Below are positions 1 through 8,353 of a DNA stretch of 33,535 nt, piece by piece. Within the stretch, counting starts at the first letter, position 1. Every line of letters starts with the position of its first letter. Made by a program: the position numbers and the translations under genes. The notes under the pieces are model-generated. The model was not told the origin of the DNA. It made no database searches and saw only the letters and a program-made list of their open reading frames with translations. Origin of the DNA: Methanobacteriota archaeon (GTDB taxonomy: Archaea; Methanobacteriota; Methanobacteria; Methanobacteriales; Methanobacteriaceae); contig JAEZKE010000061.1 in assembly GCA_023436175.1 (NCBI GenBank), positions 1 to 33,535 of the forward strand, read 5' to 3'.

Positions 1-1
1 T

Positions 2-144
2 ATAAATATAAGGGCGAATGAAGAAGTATTAATTGTAAATGAAAATGATGATTTACTGGCTTTTGGTAAATCAATTTTAAACGCTCATGAAATAAAAGAT
101 TTAAAAACTGGTCAAGCTGTAAAGACACGAAAAGGAGGTAAATT

Positions 145-148
<4 letters not shown>
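2..148 (+). CDS. PUA-domain protein, C-terminal end (partial)
   Basis: The window opens inside a gene whose last 48 codons are visible. The segment VNENDDLLAFGKSILN followed by GQAVKTRKG matches the strand pattern of a PUA domain, the RNA-binding module found at the C terminus of archaeal tRNA/rRNA-modifying enzymes. The stop TGA overlaps the ATG of the NAC gene (ATGA), and the NAC Shine-Dalgarno AAAGGAGGT lies inside this reading frame, so the two are probably co-transcribed and translationally coupled. The catalytic part, if any, lies outside the window, so the enzyme cannot be named. Confidence 0.7.
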
Positions 149-498
<350 letters not shown>

Positions 499-1254
499 AT
501 GGCATTTATTGCTCACTTATCAGATTTGCATGTTGGTGCAATCAATTTTAAAGAGGATCTTTTACTTCGGGCCATAAATAAAGTTAATGACCTTAATCCA
601 AATTTAGTGATTGTAACAGGAGATATAACCAACAATGGTTATTATGCAGAATTTGAAAGAGCAGCAGAGTATATGGAACTTTTTGAAAGTCCACTGCTTG
701 TAGTTCCTGGAAATCATGATGCACGGCATATAGGAAACGAATGTTTTGAGGAACTTATAAAAAAGCAGTGCGGTACTTTAAACGTTAAAACTCCTGAAAT
801 TAGTGCTATAGGATTAGATAGCAGCGAACCAGATATAGATTATGGGAAGATAGGTAGAGCACAACAAGCTTTAATGGAAGCAGAACTTAAGAATGCTGGA
901 GATAATAATTTATATAAAATAATAGCTCTTCATCATCATATAATCCCTGTTCCAAAAACTGGACGTGAAAGAAACATTTTAACTGATGCTGGTGATATTT
1001 TAAAATCTATAATTGATGGAGGGGCAGATATTGTATTATCCGGACATAAACACGTGCCTTATGTATGGTTCGTTGGTAATACAACTTTTGTTACAGCAGG
1101 AACAGTTTCTTCACTTAAACTTCGAGGAAAAGATATTTGTTCGTTTAATACAATTGACATCAAACCAGATACTGTTGAAGTAGTCTTAAATCAGGCGGAT
1201 GGAAAATCTAAATGTCTTGCAAAATTTGAAAATAGATGTAAGGTGATTGATTGA
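499..1254 (+). CDS. Calcineurin-like metallophosphoesterase
   Basis: This 251-aa protein shows all the metal-binding blocks of the calcineurin-like phosphoesterase fold in order: SDLH near the N terminus, VTGDI at about 40, VPGNHD at about 70, the ALHHHII histidine block at about 150, and SGHKHV at about 183. It therefore probably binds two metal ions and hydrolyses phosphoesters; its overall length and motif spacing resemble CpdA-type enzymes. The substrate cannot be read from the sequence. Its ATG follows the NAC stop with no gap, and its own stop overlaps the TTG of the next gene, so it is translated from an operon with a putative RNase and a possible nucleotide cyclase. Confidence 0.88.
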   Translation: MAFIAHLSDLHVGAINFKEDLLLRAINKVNDLNPNLVIVTGDITNNGYYAEFERAAEYMELFESPLLVVPGNHDARHIGNECFEELIKKQCGTLNVKTPEISAIGLDSSEPDIDYGKIGRAQQALMEAELKNAGDNNLYKIIALHHHIIPVPKTGRERNILTDAGDILKSIIDGGADIVLSGHKHVPYVWFVGNTTFVTAGTVSSLKLRGKDICSFNTIDIKPDTVEVVLNQADGKSKCLAKFENRCKVID

Positions 1255-2279
1255 AAGTTATTATTGATGCATCCAACGTAGCTCACTTTGGAAAAGGAAA
1301 AGAGGGACAACCAAGCCTTAATAATATATTAAAAGCAATTGAAGCGTTAAAAGGATTAGGTTATGAACCATTTGCAATAGCGGATGCACCCCTTAGACAT
1401 GAAATAGATAACAAGGAAGAATTCAACAAAATACTTGAAGAAGGGAAAGTTCAGCAGGTTCCATCCGGTACAACGGCAGATCATTTTATTTTAAAGATTG
1501 CATATGAAGAAAATGCAAAAATATTATCAAATGACATGTTTAGAGAGTATAACGACGAATTTAAAGATATTGCTAGTAAAAGAATTCCTTATGATATTAA
1601 GGGCGGTGAAATATCCATTGGAACATCTTCCAAGCCTAAAAAAGTCAAAAATATACTGCAAAAAATATGTACATATTCCCTTAATGAATTTGAGAAAAAG
1701 GGATTGGATGCATATAAAGTTAAAAAAAGCAAAAAATTAAGCGGTATTGCTATTGCAAAAGAAGCAATTGATAGAATAACTCAAACTAAGGAAAATGCAC
1801 TTGACTCTAAGATAGAAGATATATTTACCAAAATTCCTCTCTTTGGTAGAGTAATGAACCTGGTAGAAGATGCAGAAGGAGCAAGTGACTTCATTATTTT
1901 TGTCCTTGTAAGCCCGAGAGACTACAAAGATGCCGTTAGATATGCTGGAAATATTGCAGTTACTGTTGGAGATAGACTTAAACTTGAACATGCTCCCCTT
2001 GTTGCTGTAAGAAATGATCTTTTTACAAAACCGGGTAATTTTGAGCTTAATATTCTTTATTCTGATGAGGTTGTTGAAGAATCCAAATATAATGTAAATA
2101 TAACCATAAACGATCATGATTACTCATTTGTAAAGAAAAATTCTAGAAACATTGCAAGTACTGTGGCTGCAAGGATTGGAACATGGAAATTCCCTATTGT
2201 ATCAGTTAAACCAAGTATGTTAATGGAAAAACCAGGACAATTTGAAATTATTTTGGAAAAAGGAGAAAATAAAGGGTAG
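1251..2279 (+). CDS. NYN/Zc3h12a-type ribonuclease protein
   Basis: This is a 342-aa protein starting at TTG within a TTGA overlap with the preceding stop; AGGTGAT lies just upstream. Residues 1 to about 115 look like a PIN-fold NYN/Zc3h12a (Regnase-type) nuclease domain: VIIDASNVAHF carries the first acidic residue, TTADHFILKIA a second, and ILSNDMFREY a third. A basic linker follows (about 125-175). The remaining 165 residues contain two similar alpha/beta stretches (IFVLVSPRDYKDAVRYAG and VNITINDHDYSFVKKNSRN) that I cannot assign to a named family. RNA cleavage is inferred from the N-terminal domain. Clustering with NAC and a PUA protein suggests RNA or translation quality control. Confidence 0.8.
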   Translation: MKVIIDASNVAHFGKGKEGQPSLNNILKAIEALKGLGYEPFAIADAPLRHEIDNKEEFNKILEEGKVQQVPSGTTADHFILKIAYEENAKILSNDMFREYNDEFKDIASKRIPYDIKGGEISIGTSSKPKKVKNILQKICTYSLNEFEKKGLDAYKVKKSKKLSGIAIAKEAIDRITQTKENALDSKIEDIFTKIPLFGRVMNLVEDAEGASDFIIFVLVSPRDYKDAVRYAGNIAVTVGDRLKLEHAPLVAVRNDLFTKPGNFELNILYSDEVVEESKYNVNITINDHDYSFVKKNSRNIASTVAARIGTWKFPIVSVKPSMLMEKPGQFEIILEKGENKG

Positions 2280-2322
2280 TACAACGAAAATTCATTTCGC
2301 TCTATAAGGAGGAGAAAGTTAA

Positions 2323-3528
2323 ATGGTCATGGATTATCTAATGAGAGGACTTTTTGGACTTTTTATTAAAGCCAAGGTCTTGAGCATAGGCACAAAATAT
2401 TACCCAACCAACGACAGGGAAAGAGAATACGTAGAGATGATTAATTATACAAAAACGATGCTATTGGAACTTGATCGTGCACACATTACAACTCAAAATA
2501 TTTTCCATAACCTTGTTAAAGAAATAGGGACAGCTAATATCCCTGAAGGTAGAAAATTCATAGAATTAAAACCTGCAGAAAATAAAGTAGATGAATATGC
2601 CCTTTTAAGTAATATAATCATGGGTAGTGATAGGTATCTGTATGTAGAGGTCTTTGAAAAAGATCCTATTATCCGGGAGTTTGTGAATCTAATTGAAAGA
2701 GAGAGAGGTACAATTGTTGAGGAAAGCACTACCGAGATTGTAGCAAGGATGCTTTCTAAAAATGATGCAATAAGAGTAGGAATTGAAATTATAAGCCTCG
2801 GTTTGGAAAAGAATATTCATGTAAGGGCTGCATCTGGTATGACTGGGGCTGCATCTATTGAAAGGGCAATTAATTTAAATAAACAGATTGGTGAATCATC
2901 AGGAGTGGGATTTACTAAATTAGGCGGAGAATACGCAATTGTGTTTTCAGCTAAAACTGGAAAATTGAAAGGCACCCCTGCAGTTTATGATAATTATCTA
3001 TTTATTGATATGATAGATTCCACTAAATTTATCTCAGAAAACGGGCGTGAAAAACTCGTTGAAATAATGACTGACATTAAAAATTTCATTGAAAAAGAGT
3101 GTGATGGGAAAATTGAAGGATATAGAGAAGGTGGAGATGATTTTGTCGCTAATTTCCCAACAAAACATGCAGCATTAAGGGCAGGTATAGATTCTGCATG
3201 GCATGCTTTAAACCACGGTGCAATGCTCAGGGCAGGTATAGGAAAAAGTAGAAGAGAATCTGGAGAAAGAGCCCAGATAGCTGATGAAGTTAAAATATGG
3301 AATAACAGTCCAGTTATGGTTTTTGATATTGCAGATGGGACATATGCATATTATATTCCTTCAGAATTTTCAAGATCCATCATGGACTTTTTAATGCACG
3401 GAAAATCTAAGGCAGTACTAATATTTATCTTTGTGTTTGTAGCTACATTCATTGGATGGAGTGTTGGGTACTGGGAATTTGGTATTGTATCAATATTCAT
3501 TGCTCTTTTATACGCAGTTGCAACTTAG
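2323..3528 (+). CDS. Tandem cyclase/GGDD-palm-like membrane protein
   Basis: This 401-aa protein follows a strong Shine-Dalgarno (AAGGAGGAG) and lies 43 bases after the RNase gene. Residues about 224-340 look like a nucleotidyl-cyclase/polymerase palm: YLFIDMIDST offers D229 and D232 as metal ligands, and YREGGDDFVANF holds a GGDD motif at 270-273, comparable to GGDEF, class III cyclase and Cas10 palms. Residues about 105-212 appear to be a diverged copy: YLYVEV parallels YLFIDM, and DAIRVGIEIISLG parallels AALRAGIDSAWHA, but the acidic turn is replaced by ESTTEI. Two membrane helices (about 363-380 and 383-400) anchor the C terminus. Nucleotide second-messenger synthesis is inference; the protein could also be an inactive sensor. 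Confidence 0.72.
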   Translation: MVMDYLMRGLFGLFIKAKVLSIGTKYYPTNDREREYVEMINYTKTMLLELDRAHITTQNIFHNLVKEIGTANIPEGRKFIELKPAENKVDEYALLSNIIMGSDRYLYVEVFEKDPIIREFVNLIERERGTIVEESTTEIVARMLSKNDAIRVGIEIISLGLEKNIHVRAASGMTGAASIERAINLNKQIGESSGVGFTKLGGEYAIVFSAKTGKLKGTPAVYDNYLFIDMIDSTKFISENGREKLVEIMTDIKNFIEKECDGKIEGYREGGDDFVANFPTKHAALRAGIDSAWHALNHGAMLRAGIGKSRRESGERAQIADEVKIWNNSPVMVFDIADGTYAYYIPSEFSRSIMDFLMHGKSKAVLIFIFVFVATFIGWSVGYWEFGIVSIFIALLYAVAT

Positions 3529-3617
3529 ATTAACATAGTGGAAATCTAGACATAGAAACTAATTAAAACAATTATATTTATTAATAAAAACTTACAATAG
3601 AAAATTAGAGTGGTATT

Positions 3618-3956
3618 ATGAAGCCAGAAACTGAAGCAAAAGCCATAATTGCACTGATTATATCATTAATTGCGTTTGGATTTGGATCAGGTGCAGGTAT
3701 AGTGATGGGTCTAGATCAAAACAATACTCAAAATACAACACAGATCTCAACCAACCAGCAGGATATACAGGTCCCATCCACAAAAAACGTCAATATACAA
3801 ACAGAACCTAAGACTACTTCAAATACAACCGCTAAAAGTTCAAAAACTAATTATGCAAGTGATGATAGCAGCGATACTGATAGTGATAGTGGTACTGGAG
3901 GTAGTGGTAGCGGTACTGAAAATAATGATGATACTAGTAACAAAACTAAAAATTAA
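3618..3956 (+). CDS. Small membrane-anchored low-complexity protein
   Basis: This 112-aa protein has one hydrophobic N-terminal segment (about 8-32, ending FGSGAGIVMG) followed by a Thr/Asn/Gln-rich stretch. Its tail is almost entirely Ser, Asp, Gly and Asn. That design, one membrane anchor plus a flexible polar extracellular tail, is common for archaeal envelope proteins. No catalytic motif is visible and the family is unknown. It is preceded by a weak ribosome-binding site (GAGTGGT) and stands 89 bases after the palm-domain gene, so it may be transcribed separately. Low-complexity composition raises a small risk of a spurious call, but the signal anchor and frame length support a real gene. 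Confidence 0.6.
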   Translation: MKPETEAKAIIALIISLIAFGFGSGAGIVMGLDQNNTQNTTQISTNQQDIQVPSTKNVNIQTEPKTTSNTTAKSSKTNYASDDSSDTDSDSGTGGSGSGTENNDDTSNKTKN

Positions 3957-4035
3957 CACTATAATTTAGGTGGTTAAATCACTACTTTCTATTTTTAATC
4001 AATTAATTTTAAATAATGGTAATGGAGAATTTTTT

Positions 4036-5229
4036 ATGGAAATAATAAATGGAGGAATCTGTGCTGTAGACGGTGTTTTAGCTTCAGGATCTCGTAAAGG
4101 GAAATATGGAGTATCCATAATAGTAAGCAAGGAAAATACAGCTTCTGCAGTTTTTACATCAAATAAAGTAGTGGCAGCACCGGTTATTGTCACAAGAGAA
4201 GTAATTAAAGACGGAAAATTATCCGCTGTTGTTGCAAACAGCGGCAATGCTAACTGTTTTACAGGGAAAGAGGGTATCGTTAATGCAAGAAAAATGACAA
4301 AAAGGGTTTCAGATAAGTTAAATATTGAATTGAATGATGTGGCGGTTGCATCTACTGGTATAATTGGAAGAGAATTACCTTTAGATATTATAAATGCACT
4401 CATAGATGAATCATTAGATAACCTTGAAAATTCTCCCGAAGCTTCATTTTCAGCTGCAGAAGCTATAATGACAACTGATACGTTCTCAAAAGAATTTGCA
4501 GTTCAAACTACCCTTAACGATGGAAGCACTGTTAAAATTGGGGGCATAACTAAGGGTTCTGGAATGATAGCTCCAAATATGGGTACGATGCTATGCTTCA
4601 TTACAACCGATGTTAAAGCCTCATCCCATGAGTTAAATAACGCGCTTAAAAAAGCAGTGGATAAATCATTTAACATGGTTGTTGTAGACGGTGATGAAAG
4701 TACCAATGATACTTTAATAATCATGTCCAACGGAAATTCAGGGAAAATCGATGAAAACTTCCAGGAAGCGCTGGAATACTTATGTATAGAACTTGCAAAG
4801 ATGATGGCAAAAGACGCAGAAGGCGCAACTAAATACATGGAAGTTAATGTAAACAGTGCGGCATCTGAAGATGATGCAAAGGCAGCATCAAAAGCCATTG
4901 TAGGATCATCACTTGTAAAAACAGCATTATATGGTGCTGACCCTAACTGGGGCAGAGTAGTTGCGGCTGTTGGATATTCTGGGGCTAAAATGGATGAAAA
5001 TTTGGTAGATATAACATTTAAATCAAATGATGAAACTGTTAAAATTGTAGAAAAAGGTTCCATTATGGCTTTTGAAGGGACTAATGAACTTAAACTTGCA
5101 GAAAAAATAATGAAAAAGGATGAAATTGAAATAATTGTTGATCTTAACCTTGGAAAACATTCTGCAACGGCATATGGATGCGATTTAACATGTGATTACG
5201 TGAAGATTAATTCTGAGTATAGTACTTAG
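4036..5229 (+). CDS. argJ: Bifunctional ornithine acetyltransferase / N-acetylglutamate synthase ArgJ
   Basis: This 397-aa protein matches ArgJ over its whole length. ArgJ moves the acetyl group from N-acetylornithine to glutamate in the cyclic arginine pathway and may also make N-acetylglutamate from acetyl-CoA. The autocleavage block KGSGMIAPNMGTML is present, with T184 as the expected nucleophile; the residue before it is Gly where many homologues have Ala. NPNWGR-type and C-terminal CDLTCDYVKINSEYST motifs are typical. I chose ATG 4036, with GGAG eight bases upstream and the family's usual N terminus; an in-frame GTG at 3970 adds 22 residues unlike the family. The last codons are copied 85 bases downstream. 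Confidence 0.96.
   Translation: MEIINGGICAVDGVLASGSRKGKYGVSIIVSKENTASAVFTSNKVVAAPVIVTREVIKDGKLSAVVANSGNANCFTGKEGIVNARKMTKRVSDKLNIELNDVAVASTGIIGRELPLDIINALIDESLDNLENSPEASFSAAEAIMTTDTFSKEFAVQTTLNDGSTVKIGGITKGSGMIAPNMGTMLCFITTDVKASSHELNNALKKAVDKSFNMVVVDGDESTNDTLIIMSNGNSGKIDENFQEALEYLCIELAKMMAKDAEGATKYMEVNVNSAASEDDAKAASKAIVGSSLVKTALYGADPNWGRVVAAVGYSGAKMDENLVDITFKSNDETVKIVEKGSIMAFEGTNELKLAEKIMKKDEIEIIVDLNLGKHSATAYGCDLTCDYVKINSEYST
5194..5227 (+). repeat. argJ 3'-end direct repeat, copy 1 (in gene)
   Basis: These 34 bases, the last codons of argJ up to the stop, recur at 5279-5312 with two mismatches (32 of 34 identical). This is the functional copy within the coding frame. The 85-base offset places the strong hairpin at 5234-5258 between the two copies. 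Confidence 0.85.
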
Positions 5230-5233
5230 GGTT

Positions 5234-5258
5234 GTTGGTCAAAATCATTTTGATCAAC
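5234..5258 (+). terminator. Hairpin after argJ, probable terminator
   Basis: GTTGGTCAAAAT at 5234-5245 pairs with ATTTTGATCAAC at 5247-5258 over twelve positions, with one G-U pair and a very short loop. It starts five bases after the argJ stop. The following ATTTCTT is only a modest U-tract, so it may act as a terminator or as a 3'-end stabiliser. Confidence 0.6.
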
Positions 5259-5278
5259 ATTTCTTAAAGTTGACCTGG

Positions 5279-5312
5279 GATTACGTGAAGATTAATTATG
5301 AGTACAGTACTT
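5279..5312 (+). repeat. argJ 3'-end direct repeat, copy 2 (non-coding)
   Basis: This copy of the argJ tail lies outside the gene. It differs from 5194-5227 at two positions and extends to a TTGA rather than the argJ stop. It has no start codon or ribosome-binding site and encodes nothing on its own. It looks like a relic of a short tandem duplication or of an insertion that duplicated its target. Confidence 0.8.
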
Positions 5313-5548
5313 GAAATTAAAGCTATGATATTTTAACATGCCAGAGAGATCAAAGCATCCAAAATTTCTAAAATTAATTTAGAGTATTTAACATGATTTT
5401 TTAATGAAGCCTGATTTCATACTAGTTTTGGTTTTAAAACCAAAATATTTTAAAAAATGATCAATAAATAAAAATTAGATTTTTATCACATTAATTTAAT
5501 TAAAAAGTATTCAAAATTAGAGAAATAAATTATCATATTTGGGATAAA
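5313..5548. other. argJ-argB intergenic region with a palindrome
   Basis: The gap between argJ and argB holds the argJ tail copy and A+T-rich sequence. At 5426-5445 there is a perfect 20-base palindrome (TTTTGGTTTT followed by AAAACCAAAA), about 100 bases before argB. It could be a transcription-factor operator or the tail of the argJ transcript. No gene was found. The argB ribosome-binding site is weak (GGGAT). Confidence 0.5.
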
Positions 5549-6430
5549 ATGGAAACTGTTAATATTTTAATAGAGGCACTGCCTTATATAAAGAAATTTC
5601 ATAAAAAGAAGATTCTTATAAAATATGGCGGACATGCCATGATAGATGAAAAAGCTATGGACTCTACAGCAAGGGACACCGTGCTCCTGAAGTATGTGGG
5701 TATGAAACCAATTGTAGTACATGGTGGAGGTCCTGAAATCTCAAGGGCCATGGGTAAAATTGGAAAGGAGCCAAAATTCATTGAAGGGCTTCGAATAACT
5801 GATAGAGAAACCATGGATATAGTTAAAATGGTCCTTGTAGGTAAAATAAACACAGAAATTGTGTCAAGAATAGGCTGGCATGGTGGAAATGGAGTAGGAA
5901 TCTCTGGAAAAGATAGCAAGCTTATTGAAGCTGTTAGAAAAGGCCCTCATGAAGTTATTAACAGCAAAACTGGTGAAAAAAGAATGGTAGACCTGGGACT
6001 TGTAGGTGAAATTAAGGCTATAAATCCTGGAATAGTTGATGTACTCACCAAAAATGATTATATTCCAATAATTTCGCCTATTGGGGTTGCTGATAATGGA
6101 GAAACATTGAATTTAAACGCAGACACTGTTGCTGGTGACATGGCTTCTGAGATGGATGCAGAAAAATTGATTATATTGACTGATGTTCCTGGAATACTTG
6201 CAGATCCAAAGGACCCTGAATCACTTATAAGAAAAATTAAAATCGATGAGATTGAAGAGCTAATTAAGGATGGAACCATAACTGAAGGAATGCTTCCTAA
6301 AACAATGACCTGTATTAAGGCTATTGAAGATGGTGTTTCCTCTGCCCATATAATTGACGGCAGAATTAAACATTCTGTTCTCCTTGAAATATTTACTAAA
6401 AAAGGAATTGGAACCATGATTAAATCTTAA
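5549..6430 (+). CDS. argB: Acetylglutamate kinase ArgB
   Basis: This 293-aa protein phosphorylates N-acetylglutamate with ATP, the second step of arginine biosynthesis. Amino-acid-kinase motifs are in order: ILIKYGGHAM near residue 25 for phosphate binding, VVHGGGPEIS for substrate binding at about 57, FIEGLRITD at about 77, LNLNADTVAGDMASEM at about 188, LTDVPGIL at about 211, and TEGMLPK at about 245. Length and composition are those of a full-length enzyme. The ATG has only a weak upstream GGGAT. It lies about 320 bases after argJ with a hairpin and palindrome between, so it probably has its own promoter. A hairpin cluster follows its 3' side. Confidence 0.96.
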   Translation: METVNILIEALPYIKKFHKKKILIKYGGHAMIDEKAMDSTARDTVLLKYVGMKPIVVHGGGPEISRAMGKIGKEPKFIEGLRITDRETMDIVKMVLVGKINTEIVSRIGWHGGNGVGISGKDSKLIEAVRKGPHEVINSKTGEKRMVDLGLVGEIKAINPGIVDVLTKNDYIPIISPIGVADNGETLNLNADTVAGDMASEMDAEKLIILTDVPGILADPKDPESLIRKIKIDEIEELIKDGTITEGMLPKTMTCIKAIEDGVSSAHIIDGRIKHSVLLEIFTKKGIGTMIKS

Positions 6431-6554
6431 ATTTAATTCATCTTTTTATTTTTAACTAATTTTAAAGATTTAATTTGAAGTAATTAGAAAAATAGAATTA
6501 ATTTTTATAGTATTCATTTAAAAACTTGTTTTTAAATAATTAAAAAAAAATAGA

Positions 6555-6611
6555 AAATGCCGGCAAAAATTATGTTTTTGCGGGGCAAAAATTCCAGAAT
6601 TTGGAGCATTT
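6555..6611. repeat. Palindromic multi-hairpin element A
   Basis: AAATGC at 6555-6560 pairs with GCATTT at 6606-6611 and encloses two smaller hairpins: GCAAAAA/TTTTTGC at 6563-6581 and AAATTC/GAATTT at about 6589-6602. The 5' part, GCCGGCAAAAATT, is nearly identical to an end of element B at 13932-14032. It lies between the convergent argB and transglutaminase genes, 14 bases past the end of the latter, so it could also affect the ends of both transcripts. Confidence 0.65.
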
Positions 6612-6625
6612 AATTAAAAACACAT

Positions 6626-7606
6626 TTAAAATGGTAAAGACACATATTTACCTTTTATTATTGCTCTTTTCCAGTTTTTAGTAACACCAAATTTATTTCT
6701 AGAACTTGTTGCATCAGCTTTGTACCATCTACCGTTTACGTGCACTCCAGCCCATACGTGACCGTACCATTTACCGCTTCTAAATTTAGCTTTGCCATGG
6801 ACATATCTTGCTGGAATTCCTGCTGCCCTTTCAAGAGCTATCAACAGGTGCGCAGTATCTACACAGTTTCCGCTTCTGGTTTTTAATGTACGGACTGCTC
6901 CCTTTCGGGTATTGTAATAAAACTTATAACCAACTTTATCCCTTACCCAGTTGAATATTGCTGTTGCTTTGCCAAGTCTTGTTTTTTTGTTTCTTGTTAT
7001 CTTCTTTGCTAATAATTTGATTTGTGCATTGTTTACCTGACAATTTCTGGTAGTTTTAAGATATTTTCTTAATGATTTAGGTATTTTCACTGTGGATGGT
7101 GATCCTGCTGCTAAATATTTTCCAGTTGTTGTTGAAGTTTTTTTAACTTTCTTGGGTTCTCCCGCAGCTGCCATTGGTTTTTCAGTGTTTTTGGTTGAAT
7201 TTACTGTAACTTTGTGTTTTAATTTTGTTGATTTATGTGTCGTACTGTTGGTTGTGTTGTGATATACAGTATTATTAGTTTTTGTTAAGTTTTTGCTGTG
7301 TATCAATTGCTTTTTATGTGTTTTTTGTTTTACAGTGTTCTTATTTGGTGTATCTATTTTTTTATTCATATGTTTTTTAACGGTCTTTTTAACATGTTTT
7401 ACAATTTTATCGGATGAATTTTGTTTTATATCCGATTTATTTACACTATTTATGCCAACTATTTGGTAATTGACTTTTTCAGGTACTATGTGGGTATAAT
7501 TAATTTTGGTTTCCATATTTCCCACATTTGCAGCGCTTACGCCAGCAATACCGGTCAGTAACATAGCTGTCACTAACATAACTGCAAATAACAGTTTTTT
7601 CGTAAT
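6626..7606 (-). CDS. Secreted transglutaminase-like cysteine protease
   Basis: The protein has about 326 aa. A signal peptide (KKLLFAVMLVTAMLLTGIAG, cleavage near GVSAA) precedes a Lys/Thr/Asn-rich linker (about 35-165) suited to crossing a cell wall. The C-terminal 150 residues form a transglutaminase-like papain fold with the triad visible: C248 in RSGNCVDTAH, H283 in WYGHVWAG and D298 in YKADATSS. Pseudomurein endoisopeptidases use the same triad, so wall remodelling is plausible but inferred. No ATG, GTG or TTG lies at a usable distance after the Shine-Dalgarno; a TTG at 7627 lies upstream of GGAGG. I place the start at ATT 7606, seven bases after GGAGG. Confidence 0.85.
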   Translation of the reverse strand: MTKKLLFAVMLVTAMLLTGIAGVSAANVGNMETKINYTHIVPEKVNYQIVGINSVNKSDIKQNSSDKIVKHVKKTVKKHMNKKIDTPNKNTVKQKTHKKQLIHSKNLTKTNNTVYHNTTNSTTHKSTKLKHKVTVNSTKNTEKPMAAAGEPKKVKKTSTTTGKYLAAGSPSTVKIPKSLRKYLKTTRNCQVNNAQIKLLAKKITRNKKTRLGKATAIFNWVRDKVGYKFYYNTRKGAVRTLKTRSGNCVDTAHLLIALERAAGIPARYVHGKAKFRSGKWYGHVWAGVHVNGRWYKADATSSRNKFGVTKNWKRAIIKGKYVSLPF

Positions 7607-7640
7607 TATACCGCCTCCGATTCCCAATCATGAAAATACA
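7604..7640 (-). promoter_or_regulatory. Shared leader with GGAGGCGGTATAATT start site
   Basis: Reading the minus strand, the leader ends GGAGGCGGTATAATTA. The same 16 bases occur at the same place in front of the secreted protein at 23092-23505, and the TTTCAT about 15-18 bases further upstream is also shared. GGAGG is the ribosome-binding site. The conserved CGGTATA spacer suggests shared ancestry or a shared regulator. Confidence 0.6.
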
Positions 7641-7683
7641 CTTAATATGTATTTTTCAGGGTTGGCATTAGTTAAGTACCGTA

Positions 7684-7693
7684 CTATATAAAT
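7684..7693 (-). promoter_or_regulatory. TATA box for the transglutaminase gene
   Basis: On the minus strand ATTTATATAG matches the archaeal box A (TTTATATA-like). It lies about 80 bases before the proposed start codon, giving an expected 5' leader of about 50-60 bases, much like the gene at 23092-23505. Confidence 0.55.
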
Positions 7694-8222
7694 CTTTCGA
7701 AAAAAAAGTATAAATAAAGCTTTTTAAAAAGCCTAATTTTAATTCGAAGCATTTTAACAGCGTTTTTAAAAAACCATGCAATACTGTGGAGATGTGCTTT
7801 ATGCACCTGGAAGTTAAAATACACTGAAAGTGAAATAATAACATTTAAAAACTTAGGAAAAAGTTAAGATAATATTAACATAATTGGATCAAAAAAATAA
7901 ATTACATCGACATAACAGCGCAAAAATTGTTGAATTATACATAATTTTTCTGTTTAAAGAAAATTGATTTAGGAGTATGTAAAGAATATAAAATTTTGCC
8001 AAGAATACTTATATTTTAAAGATTTCCCGCTTAAGGAAATTTGTAATAATTTAAGATTCGAATCCCAATATATTTAAAATACTTAAATTATACATTAAAT
8101 TGAATATAAATTATTATTTAAAATTAATAAGCTTTGATTACCAGTATCTGTTCTTATAATATTATATTGAAACGGAGTTCTAAATTAACTATTTACCCCC
8201 AAAATTTGTGATTGTTAGTGCT
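7694..8222. other. A+T-rich intergenic region
   Basis: No gene is visible between the divergent transglutaminase and argC. The stretch is A+T-rich with many stops in all frames. A GATTCGAATC palindrome near 8055 recalls a tRNA T-loop but lacks the rest of a tRNA. Part of it must hold the argC promoter, which I could not place. Confidence 0.5.
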
Positions 8223-8286
8223 TACAATATTGTAGGTTTGCAACCTTAAATACAAAAGTTTTTGCAGGCTACAAAATTATAATTTT
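8223..8286. repeat. Candidate degenerate hairpin cluster (F)
   Basis: Four short inverted repeats follow each other: TACAATATTGTA (8223-8234), GGTT/AACC (8235-8245), CAAAA/TTTTG (8253-8264) and AAAATTATAATTTT (8273-8286). The CTTACAA and GTTTTTGCAGG words resemble elements C and A. The stems are shorter and more A+T-rich, so chance is possible. It lies 68-130 bases before argC. Confidence 0.35.
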
Positions 8287-8353
8287 TCTGGTTTTCTTTA
8301 AATCGTAATTTTTAATATAGACATTAAACTAAAATGATTTAGGTGAAGATAAT

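Noticed and set aside
2323..3528. Call of the GGDD protein as Cas10/CRISPR effector
   Set aside because: No HD nuclease domain, zinc finger or cas neighbours, and it has membrane helices; only the palm motif is similar.
4503..5063. Long open frame antisense to argJ
   Set aside because: It lies wholly opposite a clearly conserved enzyme gene and has no start signal; it is a by-product of the codon use of argJ.
8052..8067. GATTCGAATC-type T-loop, possible tRNA end
   Set aside because: No matching T-stem, anticodon arm or acceptor pairing around it; it is a simple palindrome in A+T-rich spacer.
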